From CAYRWR01 sp964537555 (GTDB taxonomy: Bacteria > Spirochaetota > Brevinematia > Brevinematales > CAYRWR01), in contig CAZIAD010000002.1 of assembly GCA_964537555.1 (NCBI GenBank), positions 108,919-172,918 on the forward strand: a stretch of 64,000 nt of DNA. The letters are read 5' to 3'. Both the position numbers and the translations under genes were made by a program. Below, one piece after another: positions 17,604 through 26,420 of this stretch. Position 1 is the stretch's first letter; the number at the start of each line of letters is the position of its first letter. The notes beneath the pieces are model-generated. The model was not told the DNA's origin. It searched no databases and worked only from the letters and a program-made list of their open reading frames with translations.

Positions 17604-18668
17604 TTAGCTGCTATTATCAAATCGATATTGATTGGATATCCAGAGCTCCTTACTATCCAGATCGATGACCAACTCCAGTCCTTCCTGGTCGGTGATCATA
17701 CTATAGGGAATGCGTTTATTGTGGCTGGAAATACTTACAGCATACCGTGAATCAAAGTCTTTTTGTTTTTTCCATTTGGGACTATTGCCTTTTAATCTCT
17801 TAATGAGAGGGCCGCAGGCTGCTCCGGACACCTGCCTCTGGCCAGACTGAAAAGTAATCTGTTCCGGATTGAGGACCAGGGATACGCTACACTCTTCATA
17901 TAGAGTAAGGTTGACCTCATCTATCCGGGCAGAGATAAGATAGGCTTCGCTAAACAGTATGCCCTCCTGGAAATATATATTTTCAAAATAGGAGGCCTCG
18001 TTAACATACTGCTCTGCCTCAATGGTAAGCACAGATCCATCAGGCAGATTAGAAAGAAAGACCTTCTTCCCGTCCCGCTTTTCCCAGGCAGTCACTAAAC
18101 CCGGACTGGTAATAAACCCGGTATGCTGCTTAAAGGGATCGGCCTTCCCGCTGGGAATGCTGTAGCCCCGGTTTCCGGAATAGTACTTCAGGCGGTTCTG
18201 AGTCATGGTCTCAGCTCTTTGCCACTGAATGGCATTGGGATAGGGTATGGCATAATACTCAAACAGTAATTCCTGTTGTCCGGGCAGCCGGTCCAGCAGA
18301 CACTCCAGATGGTACTTATTGTCATGTGAGCCATAATAATGGTGCTCCAGGCTGTCATAGTCAAATGCCCGGGAATAAGCCACTAAATATAACTCTCCAT
18401 GCCTCCGCATGAGCCAGTGATATATACGGCTCATAAGGGCTGGTGGGCCATCCGCATCCAGGATACAGAAATCATAGAAAGCCCTGTTCTGCACTGATGA
18501 TTCCAGCTCATGCCTGAAATGGTCAAAGCGTCTGCATAAAGTGAGCTCACAGTCCAGATAGTCCAGTTTTTCCAGTATGCGATCCAGTCCGCCATCAGCG
18601 TGATGGCTATAAAGGATGACACGCAGATGCAGTGACCGGTATTCTGATATATGCCTGTTTTCACTCAT
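17604..18668 (-). CDS. Unrecognised cytoplasmic protein, possible degenerate receiver-like N-terminus
   Basis: A 354-residue protein without signal peptide or membrane segments. Residues 12-110 (LRVILYSHHADGGLDRILEKL ... FYDFCILDADGPPALMSRIY ... GELYLVAYSRA) have the beta-alpha spacing of a response-regulator receiver, with a DAD in the position of the phospho-acceptor loop, but the other acidic residues and the lysine are not convincing. The C-terminal half is beta-rich, with repeated aromatic and charged strands. The start has no strong ribosome site, and it follows the secreted protein gene by only 18 bp on the same strand, so coupled expression is likely. Function unknown. Confidence 0.6.
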   Translation of the reverse strand: MSENRHISEYRSLHLRVILYSHHADGGLDRILEKLDYLDCELTLCRRFDHFRHELESSVQNRAFYDFCILDADGPPALMSRIYHWLMRRHGELYLVAYSRAFDYDSLEHHYYGSHDNKYHLECLLDRLPGQQELLFEYYAIPYPNAIQWQRAETMTQNRLKYYSGNRGYSIPSGKADPFKQHTGFITSPGLVTAWEKRDGKKVFLSNLPDGSVLTIEAEQYVNEASYFENIYFQEGILFSEAYLISARIDEVNLTLYEECSVSLVLNPEQITFQSGQRQVSGAACGPLIKRLKGNSPKWKKQKDFDSRYAVSISSHNKRIPYSMITDQEGLELVIDLDSKELWISNQYRFDNSS

Positions 18669-18686
18669 ACGTCACAGACTCTTCTG

Positions 18687-19109
18687 CTATTCATCATAAT
18701 CATCCACCTCCATCCGGACACCTCCCCAGTAAGCATCGGTACTGTCATCGCTAGGCCCCCAGAAACCATAGAAGCGGGAATATCCGGAATCAAACAGGAG
18801 ACGCAGGCTGCCTGTCCCGTATTCATCGGTCCAGTGGCACAGGACTACAAATGAAGACTCCCATTGTATATCCGAAAGGACACCCGGCACCTCCCGGTCG
18901 GCTTCAAACATGGTATAAGTACCGGTGATATTATTACCCTCATCATAGAAAAAAGAGGTCATGACAGGGACCTGATCCCCCCCACTTAATAAGACGTCAT
19001 TATAGCTGGCTATGATAGCTGAAAAATCCGGATCGGCATCCTGGGTAAAGGCCGCATTGCTCAGGCACAACAGGCTCAGCACCAGTACTCCTAGTGTTTT
19101 ACTGATCAT
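18687..19109 (-). CDS. Small secreted protein of unknown function
   Basis: A 140-residue protein with a signal peptide (MISKTLGVLVLSLLCLSNAAFTQ, cleavage near residue 22). The mature 118 residues are beta-rich and acidic (DYDE at the C-terminus), with GTYTMFEADREVPGVL, LCHWTDEYGTGSLRLLF and FYGFWGP. That pattern of glycine-turn strands recalls small lipocalin-like or beta-barrel periplasmic proteins, but I cannot assign a family. AAGGAG precedes the ATG. It probably heads a two-gene unit with the 354-residue protein. Confidence 0.65.
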   Translation of the reverse strand: MISKTLGVLVLSLLCLSNAAFTQDADPDFSAIIASYNDVLLSGGDQVPVMTSFFYDEGNNITGTYTMFEADREVPGVLSDIQWESSFVVLCHWTDEYGTGSLRLLFDSGYSRFYGFWGPSDDSTDAYWGGVRMEVDDYDE

Positions 19110-19283
19110 AAAAGTTCTCCTTATTGTATTACACCCAGATTACAAGAGCCTGGAAAAAGTGTCAAAATACTAATGTTTTGATTTTTAATATCATGATGTC
19201 CCGGTTTAAGGAAGTATGGAGACCCAGGGTATCTCCATTAAAAAAAGGATTGATATGAGACATTATATCACCTGTTTTATCAT

Positions 19284-19312
19284 TAAAAAAAGCCGGGATC
19301 TGACCCGGCCTT
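19284..19312 (-). terminator. Intrinsic terminator of the 21-residue-repeat gene
   Basis: On the minus strand, stem GCCGGG / CCCGGC with loop TCAGAT is followed by seven T residues, 28 bp beyond the stop at 19340. Confidence 0.9.
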
Positions 19313-19339
19313 TTAGACTTATATATTCATGAACCTGTC

Positions 19340-20893
19340 TTACTCTGCGGCTTTTTCCCGGTTGCCTTTGGCTTTGATGAGCTCCATGCGGGCCATCTCT
19401 TCCACTACTTCATGAGCAGAATTGATCTTATCACGCTCAATGATCTCCCTGCGCATCAGCTCCTCTACCATCTCATGAGCCATGTTGATAGCATCTTTTT
19501 CCATCAGTTCACGGCGCTGGAATTCTTCAATGATCTGATGGGCCTGGTTGATCTTATCTTCATCCATAAGTTCCTGGCGGGACAGGTTATCCACCATCTC
19601 ATGGGCATTGATGATCTTGTCCCGGTCAATGAGCTCCATACGAGCCAGTTGTTCCACTATCTCATGAGCCTGATTGACATCAGACAGATTCATCATCTCG
19701 TGACGGGCATATTCTTCTACTACTTCATGGGCCTGATTGACTGAATCAAAACTGATCAGCTCCAGACGGGACAGTTCTTCTACCACTTCATGGGCTTTAT
19801 TGATCCTATCCAGCTCGATCAGTTCATTTCGGGCCAGTTCTTCCACCTTTTGATAAGCTTCCTTGATCTGGTCATCACTGATACGCTGGTCCCTTATATA
19901 ATCCTGTAATACCTCATAGGCTTTGATGATCTTCATGAGGTCTATCATCTGATTACGCTTCCAGTCATCAATGATCTCATAGGCCTTAAGCAGCTTGTCA
20001 TCACTCATTTTTTCAGTGCGGTGCATGTCTTCTATCTTTTCATAGGCATCGAGCAGCGTCAAAATATCAGAAATACTGGTCTGCACGCCGCCATTGGCCA
20101 GATCCTCATCTACATGCTTACGGGCATCCAGAAGTTCCTGCCGGCTCATATCCTGCAGGATCTCAAATGCTTTGGTGATATGGTCCCTTTCGATCAGCTC
20201 CTGACGGGCCAACTCTTCAATGATCTCCCGGGCTTTTATCTCCCGGTCGGCAGTCATCAGCTCCCGGTTAGCCAGGTCAAACGTCCTCTCAAAAGCGGTG
20301 ATCGTCTGGTCACGTTCAATATTCTCCTTGCGGGACATATCTTCTGCGATCTCATGAGCTCTGAGCATCTGTTCTTTTTGAATCAGTTCATTGCGGGCCA
20401 GTTCTTCCACTACTTCATGAGCCTGGAGAGCGGTATCCAGATTGACCTGTTCATGCCGGCCCAGCTCTTCTACCACTTCATGAGCCCTCAGGGTCTTTTC
20501 TTTATCCAGGAGCTCTTTGCGGGCCAGTTCTTCTACCACTTCGTGAGCTGCTATCATCTGATCCTTATCCATGTGCTCTTTGCGGGACAGTTCTTCGACC
20601 TGTTCATGAGCATGGAGGGCCTTGTCTTTTTCTATCAGTTCCTTACGGGACAAGTCTTCTGCAATCTCGTGAGCTTCCAGTGCACTATCTCTGTCCATCA
20701 GTTCCTTTAAGGTAAGATCAGAGACCTTCTCATACATAACGATTATCTTTTCAGCTTCGACCAGCTGTTTTCTTAATCTTGCATTTTCTTTATCCAGCTT
20801 GACGTAGACCTGGGGGTCTCCCCCGCTCGCTTTTAAGGCCTGATTTTCAGCTCTGAGACGTTTTAATTCTTTTTCTATAAAGCTCTCACCCAT
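19340..20893 (-). CDS. Coiled-coil protein of 21 tandem 21-residue heptad repeats
   Basis: A 517-residue cytoplasmic protein. After a short coiled-coil start (residues 1-52), residues 53-514 are 21 consecutive copies of a 21-residue unit. The consensus is A-H-E-V-V-E-E-L-A-R-x-E-L-I-x-x-D-x-I-x-x, i.e. exactly three heptads per unit. Only one interruption exists: a 20-residue insertion (EDLANGGVQTSISDILTLLD) after copy 10. Each copy has the same AHE and [LM]xR anchor residues, so the surface chemistry repeats every three heptads. No signal peptide or membrane segment is present. This suggests a rigid filament, spacer or scaffold. It is a single gene with its own terminator. The role is unknown. 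Confidence 0.85.
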   Translation of the reverse strand: MGESFIEKELKRLRAENQALKASGGDPQVYVKLDKENARLRKQLVEAEKIIVMYEKVSDLTLKELMDRDSALEAHEIAEDLSRKELIEKDKALHAHEQVEELSRKEHMDKDQMIAAHEVVEELARKELLDKEKTLRAHEVVEELGRHEQVNLDTALQAHEVVEELARNELIQKEQMLRAHEIAEDMSRKENIERDQTITAFERTFDLANRELMTADREIKAREIIEELARQELIERDHITKAFEILQDMSRQELLDARKHVDEDLANGGVQTSISDILTLLDAYEKIEDMHRTEKMSDDKLLKAYEIIDDWKRNQMIDLMKIIKAYEVLQDYIRDQRISDDQIKEAYQKVEELARNELIELDRINKAHEVVEELSRLELISFDSVNQAHEVVEEYARHEMMNLSDVNQAHEIVEQLARMELIDRDKIINAHEMVDNLSRQELMDEDKINQAHQIIEEFQRRELMEKDAINMAHEMVEELMRREIIERDKINSAHEVVEEMARMELIKAKGNREKAAE

Positions 20894-20970
20894 GGCGACC
20901 CTCCGGAAATTGCACTACAGCTTTTTCTATTATAATACAGGAAACATATTTAAACAACAAAAAAATCGTT

Positions 20971-22029
20971 CTATTCTATAAACATGGCGTCACCATAAGA
21001 GAAAAACCGATATTTTTCCTGTATAGCGATATCATAGGATTGTCTGATAAAATCGCGCCCCCCAAAGGCATAGACCAGCAGCAATAAGGTAGATCGGGGC
21101 ATATGGAAATTGGTGATGAGGACATCCGTCACTTTAAAGGGAAAAGGAGGGCTGATAAAAAGCTCAGTGTAGCCCTGAAAAGGCTCAAGACGGCCCCTCA
21201 GTGCAGCTGTCTCCAGGGATCTGACGACGGTAGTCCCGATGGCGACCACTCTGCCCCCCCTGTTTTTGCAATCCTCAATATCCTGCACTGCCTCTGCACT
21301 GACCTCTACCCATTCCCGGTGTATGTGGAACTGATCCAGGTCACCTTCTATAGGCTTAAAAGTGCCCGGGCCTATATGCAGGGTCACTTCAGTATGTCCC
21401 ACTCCCCGGGCCTGTAGTGACTCCAGGAGTTCCTGTGAGAAATGCAGGGAGGCTGTAGGGGCTGCTACCGAGCCATGATAACGGGCCATTATAGACTGGT
21501 ATCGTTCTTCATCCAGGTCCAGCTCTTTTTCCATACCCATATCACTGCGTTTTTTTACAATATAGGGAGGTACCGGAGTATGGCCCCATTGATTGATCTC
21601 ATCGAAACTGACCTCTCTGTCAAAACAGATCAGACGCATGCCGTCTTCAAGCTTCTCCAGGATAGTGATGCTGCATTCCGGCATGACGAAAAGATCCCCT
21701 ACTTTGAACTTCCGGGAATGTTTGACCATAGCCTTCCAATGGCGGGCATCTACCCGTTCTACCAGGAGCATCTCTGCTTCCCGTCCCTGGCGGGACCCTA
21801 AGAGGCGGGCCTGTAATACCCGGGAATTATTAAATACCAGGAGATCATGGGGCTGTATGAGGTCCACGATATCGCTGAATTTTTTATGAAGACGCAGGCC
21901 CTGATCCCGGTTATGGTACATAAGCCGGGACTCCTCCCTGCGGCCTGTGGGCTGTACAGCGATCAGTTCTTCAGGCAGGGGGTAATCAATATCTTTCAGA
22001 GTCAATGAAGGAGGAGTTACAGATGACAT
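20971..22029 (-). CDS. queA: S-adenosylmethionine:tRNA ribosyltransferase-isomerase QueA
   Basis: QueA transfers the ribosyl moiety of SAM to preQ1-modified tRNA, giving epoxyqueuosine. The 352-residue length is normal. Motifs include FDYPLPEELIAVQP-like KDIDYPLPEELIAVQP at the N-terminus, DLLVFNNSRVLQARL near 60, VPPYIVKK, YHGSVAAPTASLHFS near 190, VTLHIGPGTFKPI, WVEVSAEA, and NFHMPRSTLLLLVYAFGG near the end. Its ATG directly follows the MBL hydrolase stop (TGAATG), so the two are co-translated. The next step, epoxyqueuosine reduction, needs QueG; the QueG/RdhA-like proteins at 39.7-41.7 kb are distant paralogues and not a clear match. Confidence 0.95.
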   Translation of the reverse strand: MSSVTPPSLTLKDIDYPLPEELIAVQPTGRREESRLMYHNRDQGLRLHKKFSDIVDLIQPHDLLVFNNSRVLQARLLGSRQGREAEMLLVERVDARHWKAMVKHSRKFKVGDLFVMPECSITILEKLEDGMRLICFDREVSFDEINQWGHTPVPPYIVKKRSDMGMEKELDLDEERYQSIMARYHGSVAAPTASLHFSQELLESLQARGVGHTEVTLHIGPGTFKPIEGDLDQFHIHREWVEVSAEAVQDIEDCKNRGGRVVAIGTTVVRSLETAALRGRLEPFQGYTELFISPPFPFKVTDVLITNFHMPRSTLLLLVYAFGGRDFIRQSYDIAIQEKYRFFSYGDAMFIE

Positions 22030-22668
22030 TCAGGCCTCAAAGGCCAGGATATCCTGGTAATGGGATTTGAAATCCGACAAAGGAAAGGGGTCTTCATGGC
22101 CTGGATATACCATGAGGTCATCTGCAAAATCCACGATCCTCAGCACTGATTTTTTAAGATCTTCCAGGTCTCCGCCGGGCATATCTGTACGGCCTACAGA
22201 GTGTGGAAAAATAAAATCACCGGAAAACAGCATCTTATCCCCGGCACTGTAAATACCGATCCCCCCCGGGGTATGGCCCGGGAGCAGAAGCGTAGTAAAA
22301 CTATGTGTACCCAGTGTGATGCCATATCCCTCCCCCTCGATGATCAGGTCCGCAGGAACAGATACCACCGGCTCAATAAAATAGGTAGACAGATTGTTGG
22401 CGGGATCAGACAGGAGTGCGGCATCCAGGCTATGCACCACAAGAGGCACCTGGGGAAACTGAGTCTTCAGATAGGCATTTCCCCCAATGTGGTCAAAATG
22501 CCCGTGGGTATTTATAATATATTTTAATTGTTTATCCTCCAGCTGTGTCACCAGGTCCTCGGACCGTGCAGCCGGGTCTATGATCATGGCTTCACCAGAC
22601 AGTGTATCTGTCACCAGGTAACAATTCACTTCAAATGGCCCCAGGACCAGTCTTTTGATTTCCAGCAT
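22030..22668 (-). CDS. MBL-fold metallo-hydrolase (glyoxalase II-like)
   Basis: A 212-residue metallo-beta-lactamase-fold protein. It has the zinc motif THGHFDHIGG (HxHxDH) near residue 55, GHTPGGIG near 135 (third His), FSGDFIFPHSVGRTDMPGG near 155 (bridging Asp), and YPGHEDPFPL near 195 (last His). Such proteins hydrolyse thioesters or related small substrates; hydroxyacylglutathione hydrolase is the usual annotation, but the true substrate is not fixed by sequence. ATG 22668 is favoured because GGATGGGG lies 6 nt before it; the alternative ATG 22680 would have no spacing from its ribosome site. Confidence 0.9.
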   Translation of the reverse strand: MLEIKRLVLGPFEVNCYLVTDTLSGEAMIIDPAARSEDLVTQLEDKQLKYIINTHGHFDHIGGNAYLKTQFPQVPLVVHSLDAALLSDPANNLSTYFIEPVVSVPADLIIEGEGYGITLGTHSFTTLLLPGHTPGGIGIYSAGDKMLFSGDFIFPHSVGRTDMPGGDLEDLKKSVLRIVDFADDLMVYPGHEDPFPLSDFKSHYQDILAFEA

Positions 22669-22803
22669 ATTATTCCCCATCCTTTAGTCCTATAATGTTA
22701 CAATGCAGAGCACTATTTTTCAAGTATATCCCAGGAAATGCTGAAATAGCTCAGATATTTGGATATTTTAAGAAATATTTTTAATATTTTTGCCTAAATA
22801 CTT

Positions 22804-22829
22804 TAAAAATCTCTTGCCTTTGCCGATAA
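22804..22829 (+). promoter_or_regulatory. Sigma-28 (FliA)-like promoter
   Basis: TAAA (22804-22807) and a perfect GCCGATAA (22822-22829) are separated by 14 bp. The classical sigma-28 pattern is TAAA-N15-GCCGATAA, so the -10 element is exact and the spacing is one base short. It faces right, away from the MBL hydrolase gene, and no ORF of size follows it before a strong terminator. Confidence 0.65.
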
Positions 22830-22835
22830 ATGAGT

Positions 22836-22931
22836 GTAAATTGAATATATAAAGGCAGATTGAGATTCCCCTCCCAATTCTGCAAGACTCACTCTGTGAG
22901 GAGCGAGGCCTTTTGGCCTCGCTTTTTTTTT
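22836..22931 (+). ncRNA. Candidate structured small RNA (about 95 nt) with intrinsic terminator
   Basis: The transcript predicted from the sigma-28-like promoter has three successive hairpins. Stem 1 is GCAGATTG (22855-22862) with CAATTCTGC (22875-22883), one bulge. Stem 2 is CTCAC-TCT-GTGAG (22888-22900). Stem 3 is GCGAGGCC-TTTT-GGCCTCGC (22903-22922), followed by nine T residues: a very strong plus-strand terminator. The terminator cannot serve the minus-strand gene ending at 22933, because its T-run is on the wrong side. No plus-strand ORF longer than a few codons lies between promoter and terminator. It matches no RNA family I recognise (not 6S, SRP, tmRNA or RNase P). Confidence 0.6.
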
Positions 22932-22932
22932 A

Positions 22933-23679
22933 TTAAAAAAGCCGGTCTACCAGGTCTATCATCATATTTTCAAACTCGTAATTCACCTGATTAATAGTGA
23001 GGGCATTAAGATTAGGCACATGGTAGGAGATCTGATGGCTCCGGTCAAATCTGATCGGTGCTTCTCCCGCCACTTCCTGGGCCACATCATAGATGTTCTT
23101 CAGAGACAGCTCCACCCCTTCTATCACTATATTCCTGTCTTTGAACTGAGAGAAATTATCCAGAAGCAGGGCCAGCAAATCCTGGCCGTAAATGATCACA
23201 AATCTTGATAGTGCATCCATCTTTACTGTAGAAGACCTTCCCATGCGGACTGATTGTATAATATCCAGTACCGGATTGTACAGGCGTTTCAGGCTGTACC
23301 GGGATATGATAGTGGGCATGAGAATAACATGGGCGGCATAAAAGTCCATGAGGACATTGATGAACTGGTCTATGATCTGCTGGCCCAGGCTCAGGCTTTC
23401 AACATCTGTACTGAATGGATAGGACTTTAAAATGGACAAGGGAATGTTTTTTAGGCGGACACTGGCCAGCGTCACCTGGAGACGGGCAAAGATGCTGTAT
23501 AGATAGCCGGGGGTCACTGAAAGATTAAACAGGTCCAGGCTTAGATCCAGCAGGACATGGTCTACTCTTTCTTCCAGCTTTTCCCCTATTTCCAGAAGTC
23601 TGAAATCAGGTAAAAGATCGAGTTGGTTTTTTATTGCCCAAAATTCAGATAATTCCGGAGTAATGACAGCCAGGCTCAA
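22933..23679 (-). CDS. Unrecognised helical cytoplasmic protein
   Basis: A 248-residue protein without signal peptide or membrane helices. It is mostly alpha-helical and leucine-rich (VDHVLLDLSLDLFNL, IIDQFINVLMDFYAAHVILMPT, DLLALLLDNFSQF). The start is TTG at 23679 with AAGGA 8 nt upstream. It sits on the same strand downstream of cheB with an 88-bp gap, so a chemotaxis or motility connection is possible but unproven. Its stop lies 2 bp from the T-run of the opposing small RNA, so the two transcripts would converge or overlap. I cannot name a family. Confidence 0.65.
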   Translation of the reverse strand: MSLAVITPELSEFWAIKNQLDLLPDFRLLEIGEKLEERVDHVLLDLSLDLFNLSVTPGYLYSIFARLQVTLASVRLKNIPLSILKSYPFSTDVESLSLGQQIIDQFINVLMDFYAAHVILMPTIISRYSLKRLYNPVLDIIQSVRMGRSSTVKMDALSRFVIIYGQDLLALLLDNFSQFKDRNIVIEGVELSLKNIYDVAQEVAGEAPIRFDRSHQISYHVPNLNALTINQVNYEFENMMIDLVDRLF

Positions 23680-23767
23680 TTCTGATTTCCTTAATTTATT
23701 TGAATCATTATAATATACTTTGCAGAATCAAGCTTGTCAATGAGGAAAAATATTGTATTTAAGACTT

Positions 23768-24841
23768 TTAGTTTGTTCTTTTCAGAGCAAACAAAAGACG
23801 GGCCGGGATATCCTCCAGAGCAGCTATCTCTTTATGGGCATTCATATCAATGGCTACTTTGGGCATTCCCCATACTACTGAGCTTTTTTCATCCTGGGCA
23901 ATAGTATAGGCCCCTTTTTCTTTGAGCTTGAGCATACCTGCGGCCCCGTCCTTTCCCATACCCGTCAGGAGAGCTGCCACACAGTTTTTACCTACCTCCA
24001 CCGCAATAGACATAAACATCACATCTACTGCTGGTTTTTGGAAATGTACTTTATTTCCTCCCTCGAGGCGGGTATAGAGATGTGCACCCTTACGGGACAC
24101 AGTCAGATGGTATCCACCGGGAGCTATATAGGCCATACCCGGCATAAGAAGCTCATCCCCCCGGGCTTCAATGACGGTAAGCTGGGACAGGGAGTCCAGT
24201 CTCCCGGCAAACTGAGCCGTAAAATTGGGGGGCATGTGTTGAGTGATCAGGGTAGGAGGGAAATTGGGAGGAAGCTGTTTTAAGATATACTCCAGGGCAG
24301 TGGTCCCCCCGGTAGAGGCCCCGATAGCCACCAGCTGATCCGTCGTCTCGACCTGGCTCAGCACATTTTGCTCCATCTGGACCCGGGGCTTGTCCTGTAT
24401 ATGCTGCTGTATAATGGCCCTGCGTGAGGTATAAATATGCCTCACTTCGTAGGCTTGCCGTATTTTAAATACTACATCTTCAATGACGGACTCAATACTG
24501 ATACTGCCTCCCGGCTTATTGACCACATCAAAGGCACCAAATTCCAGGGCTTTTACCGCCGCAAATGCATCATTTGTGGTAACGGAAGACACTATTATGA
24601 CCGGTATAGGGTAGTATTCCATAAGTTTCTGTAAAAAATCCAGGCCATTCATCTTGGGCATTTCTATATCCAGGGTAATGACATCAGGCTGGGAATTGAG
24701 GATCTTGGTACGGGCAATATAGGGGTCCGGAGCAGTACCGACTACCTCAATATCTTTTTCCTGTTCCAGTCTTTCCAGTAATACTCCGCGGACTATAGCA
24801 GAGTCATCAACAATCAGGACTTTGATCTTTTCTTTAGGCAC
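23768..24841 (-). CDS. cheB: Chemotaxis response regulator protein-glutamate methylesterase CheB
   Basis: A 358-residue two-domain CheB, which removes methyl groups from chemoreceptors. The receiver domain (residues 4-125) has VLIVDDSAIVR, phospho-acceptor TLDIEMPKMNG, and NKPG. The methylesterase domain (residues 165-355) has the catalytic serine in GASTGGT, histidine in TQHMPPNF, and aspartate in LLTGMGKDGA. I prefer the GTG start at 24841, with AAGGG upstream and 13 bp after the preceding gene, because the longer reading has no family-like N-terminus. It is third in an operon with two envelope proteins rather than with cheR or other che genes, which is unusual. Confidence 0.93.
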   Translation of the reverse strand: MPKEKIKVLIVDDSAIVRGVLLERLEQEKDIEVVGTAPDPYIARTKILNSQPDVITLDIEMPKMNGLDFLQKLMEYYPIPVIIVSSVTTNDAFAAVKALEFGAFDVVNKPGGSISIESVIEDVVFKIRQAYEVRHIYTSRRAIIQQHIQDKPRVQMEQNVLSQVETTDQLVAIGASTGGTTALEYILKQLPPNFPPTLITQHMPPNFTAQFAGRLDSLSQLTVIEARGDELLMPGMAYIAPGGYHLTVSRKGAHLYTRLEGGNKVHFQKPAVDVMFMSIAVEVGKNCVAALLTGMGKDGAAGMLKLKEKGAYTIAQDEKSSVVWGMPKVAIDMNAHKEIAALEDIPARLLFALKRTN

Positions 24842-24854
24842 TGTGCTACCCTTC

Positions 24855-26420
24855 TTATTTATATTGGATTTTGATAAGTTTCTTTTCCAGGCTTTCCAGC
24901 ATATTATACAGTTCATCCAGTTTTTCCTGGGGCATAGTCTTAAAGTCCAGGCGCAGTTTTTCCAGCTCTTCTATGACCCGGATCTTCTGATCCAGCTCAC
25001 GGATGGTCTGATCCAGCTGATTGACAGCCTCGACTTTGTTCTTTTTCTTATTACTGGTCTTGAGCTGGTCTTCATAACCCGAAATCGCTGATTCCAGTTC
25101 CTTTTTCTGCTGTTCCATGAGGGCTTTATATTTATCATCCAGTTCTTTCATCTGTTTTTCATAGGAATCCCGCAGTTCTACCAGTTCTGTACGGGCCACC
25201 ATGTCTTCCGAGGGCTTGATGATATTAGTCACAATACGGGGAGCCTGGCTTTTCTGATTGGAGATGGTGTTGAGCTGTATCATGATATTATTCATCTTTT
25301 CCATGAGCTGTATCTGGCTCTGCAGCATCTCCTGATACTGTATATCCCTTACTGCAGCATTGGTATTATTAAGGGGTACAAATATAGTATTGGTAATGAC
25401 CTTGACCGGGGCCAGTTCTCCATCGGCTTTTTGGATGATAGTATTGGTGATCACTATAGTCTTTGTGGCTTGTGATGTATTATTGTTCTGCATAGTAGTA
25501 TCAGAGGCCTGAGGATTGATTTTGACCACCGGATCAGGCCTCACTGAATCCACGGCCTGTATATCTTCCATCTGCTGGGCTGCCTTCTGATTCTTAGACA
25601 GCATGATTCCAAAAGTCACTTTTTCTCCGGGTTTGACCGAGATATTATTAAAAAATATCCCTACGGCGGCGTCCTGGGAACCATACTGGGAAGCCCTGAA
25701 CTGATCGCTGGGTTTTATCTTGTAGTCCAGCTCGGAATCGGCCAGCTTTTTCCAGTTACCCAGGATAATGGATTCCGGGGACAAGCTGTTTACCTGCGGA
25801 AAAATGTAGAGCCCCTGTCCAAAATCACTGGCTTCGCCGGAATATTCGCCACTAAAGATAAACTCCGGAATCATAGTCTTGAGTATCAGTCTTTCCCGGG
25901 TCACTTTTTCGGTAGAGGACAGATACAGTACAGGATCCCCTTTTTGCTCATCATAGGTAGTATCGAGCAGATAGCGACTGCCTACGGTTACGGCTTTCTT
26001 TTCCTGATTGACAGCAGTGATAAGCAGCATAATAGCATCTTTCATTTTCTGAGGAGAGGAATTGGTAATAAACATCTGCAGTTCAAATTCCACATTGTCC
26101 TTATAGACCCTGGTCCAGATCACATCTCCTACCTGACGTATATATTCTATTTTAGTAAAGTCGGGAGAATTGAGGCGGTAAGGCTTATCATTTAAGATCA
26201 GGGTAATATAGGAAGTGGGCGGATTATCATTGAACAGAAGATTCTGTAGTCTTTTATTCGCCGGATCCGGATCCTGGACATAGAAGCTGCCGCTGGTCTC
26301 ATCCGCATGGAAGATGATGTTTTTACTGTTGAGGGTAAGTCCATGTAAAAAGACCGGTAGCATCACAAATATACAGGATAGGATTGCGGGCAGGCTTAAA
26401 CCTGTCTCTTTCTTTTTCAT
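24855..26420 (-). CDS. Exported beta-domain plus coiled-coil protein, unknown function
   Basis: A 521-residue exported protein. After a signal peptide (about residues 8-27, LPAILSCIFVMLPVFLHG) come a beta-rich domain of about 280 residues (NSKNIIFHADETSGSFYV ... KPGEKVTFGIMLSKNQ), a Thr/Asn/Ile-rich linker with repeated TIVITNTI-like strings, and two coiled coils (about 365-445 and 470-520). The ATG overlaps the upstream TPR gene by 4 nt. The TPR protein has a similar ITNT-type linker (TQILVRTNFQNIIQTNYQS), suggesting that the two pair in the periplasm. Function unknown. Confidence 0.7.
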   Translation of the reverse strand: MKKKETGLSLPAILSCIFVMLPVFLHGLTLNSKNIIFHADETSGSFYVQDPDPANKRLQNLLFNDNPPTSYITLILNDKPYRLNSPDFTKIEYIRQVGDVIWTRVYKDNVEFELQMFITNSSPQKMKDAIMLLITAVNQEKKAVTVGSRYLLDTTYDEQKGDPVLYLSSTEKVTRERLILKTMIPEFIFSGEYSGEASDFGQGLYIFPQVNSLSPESIILGNWKKLADSELDYKIKPSDQFRASQYGSQDAAVGIFFNNISVKPGEKVTFGIMLSKNQKAAQQMEDIQAVDSVRPDPVVKINPQASDTTMQNNNTSQATKTIVITNTIIQKADGELAPVKVITNTIFVPLNNTNAAVRDIQYQEMLQSQIQLMEKMNNIMIQLNTISNQKSQAPRIVTNIIKPSEDMVARTELVELRDSYEKQMKELDDKYKALMEQQKKELESAISGYEDQLKTSNKKKNKVEAVNQLDQTIRELDQKIRVIEELEKLRLDFKTMPQEKLDELYNMLESLEKKLIKIQYK

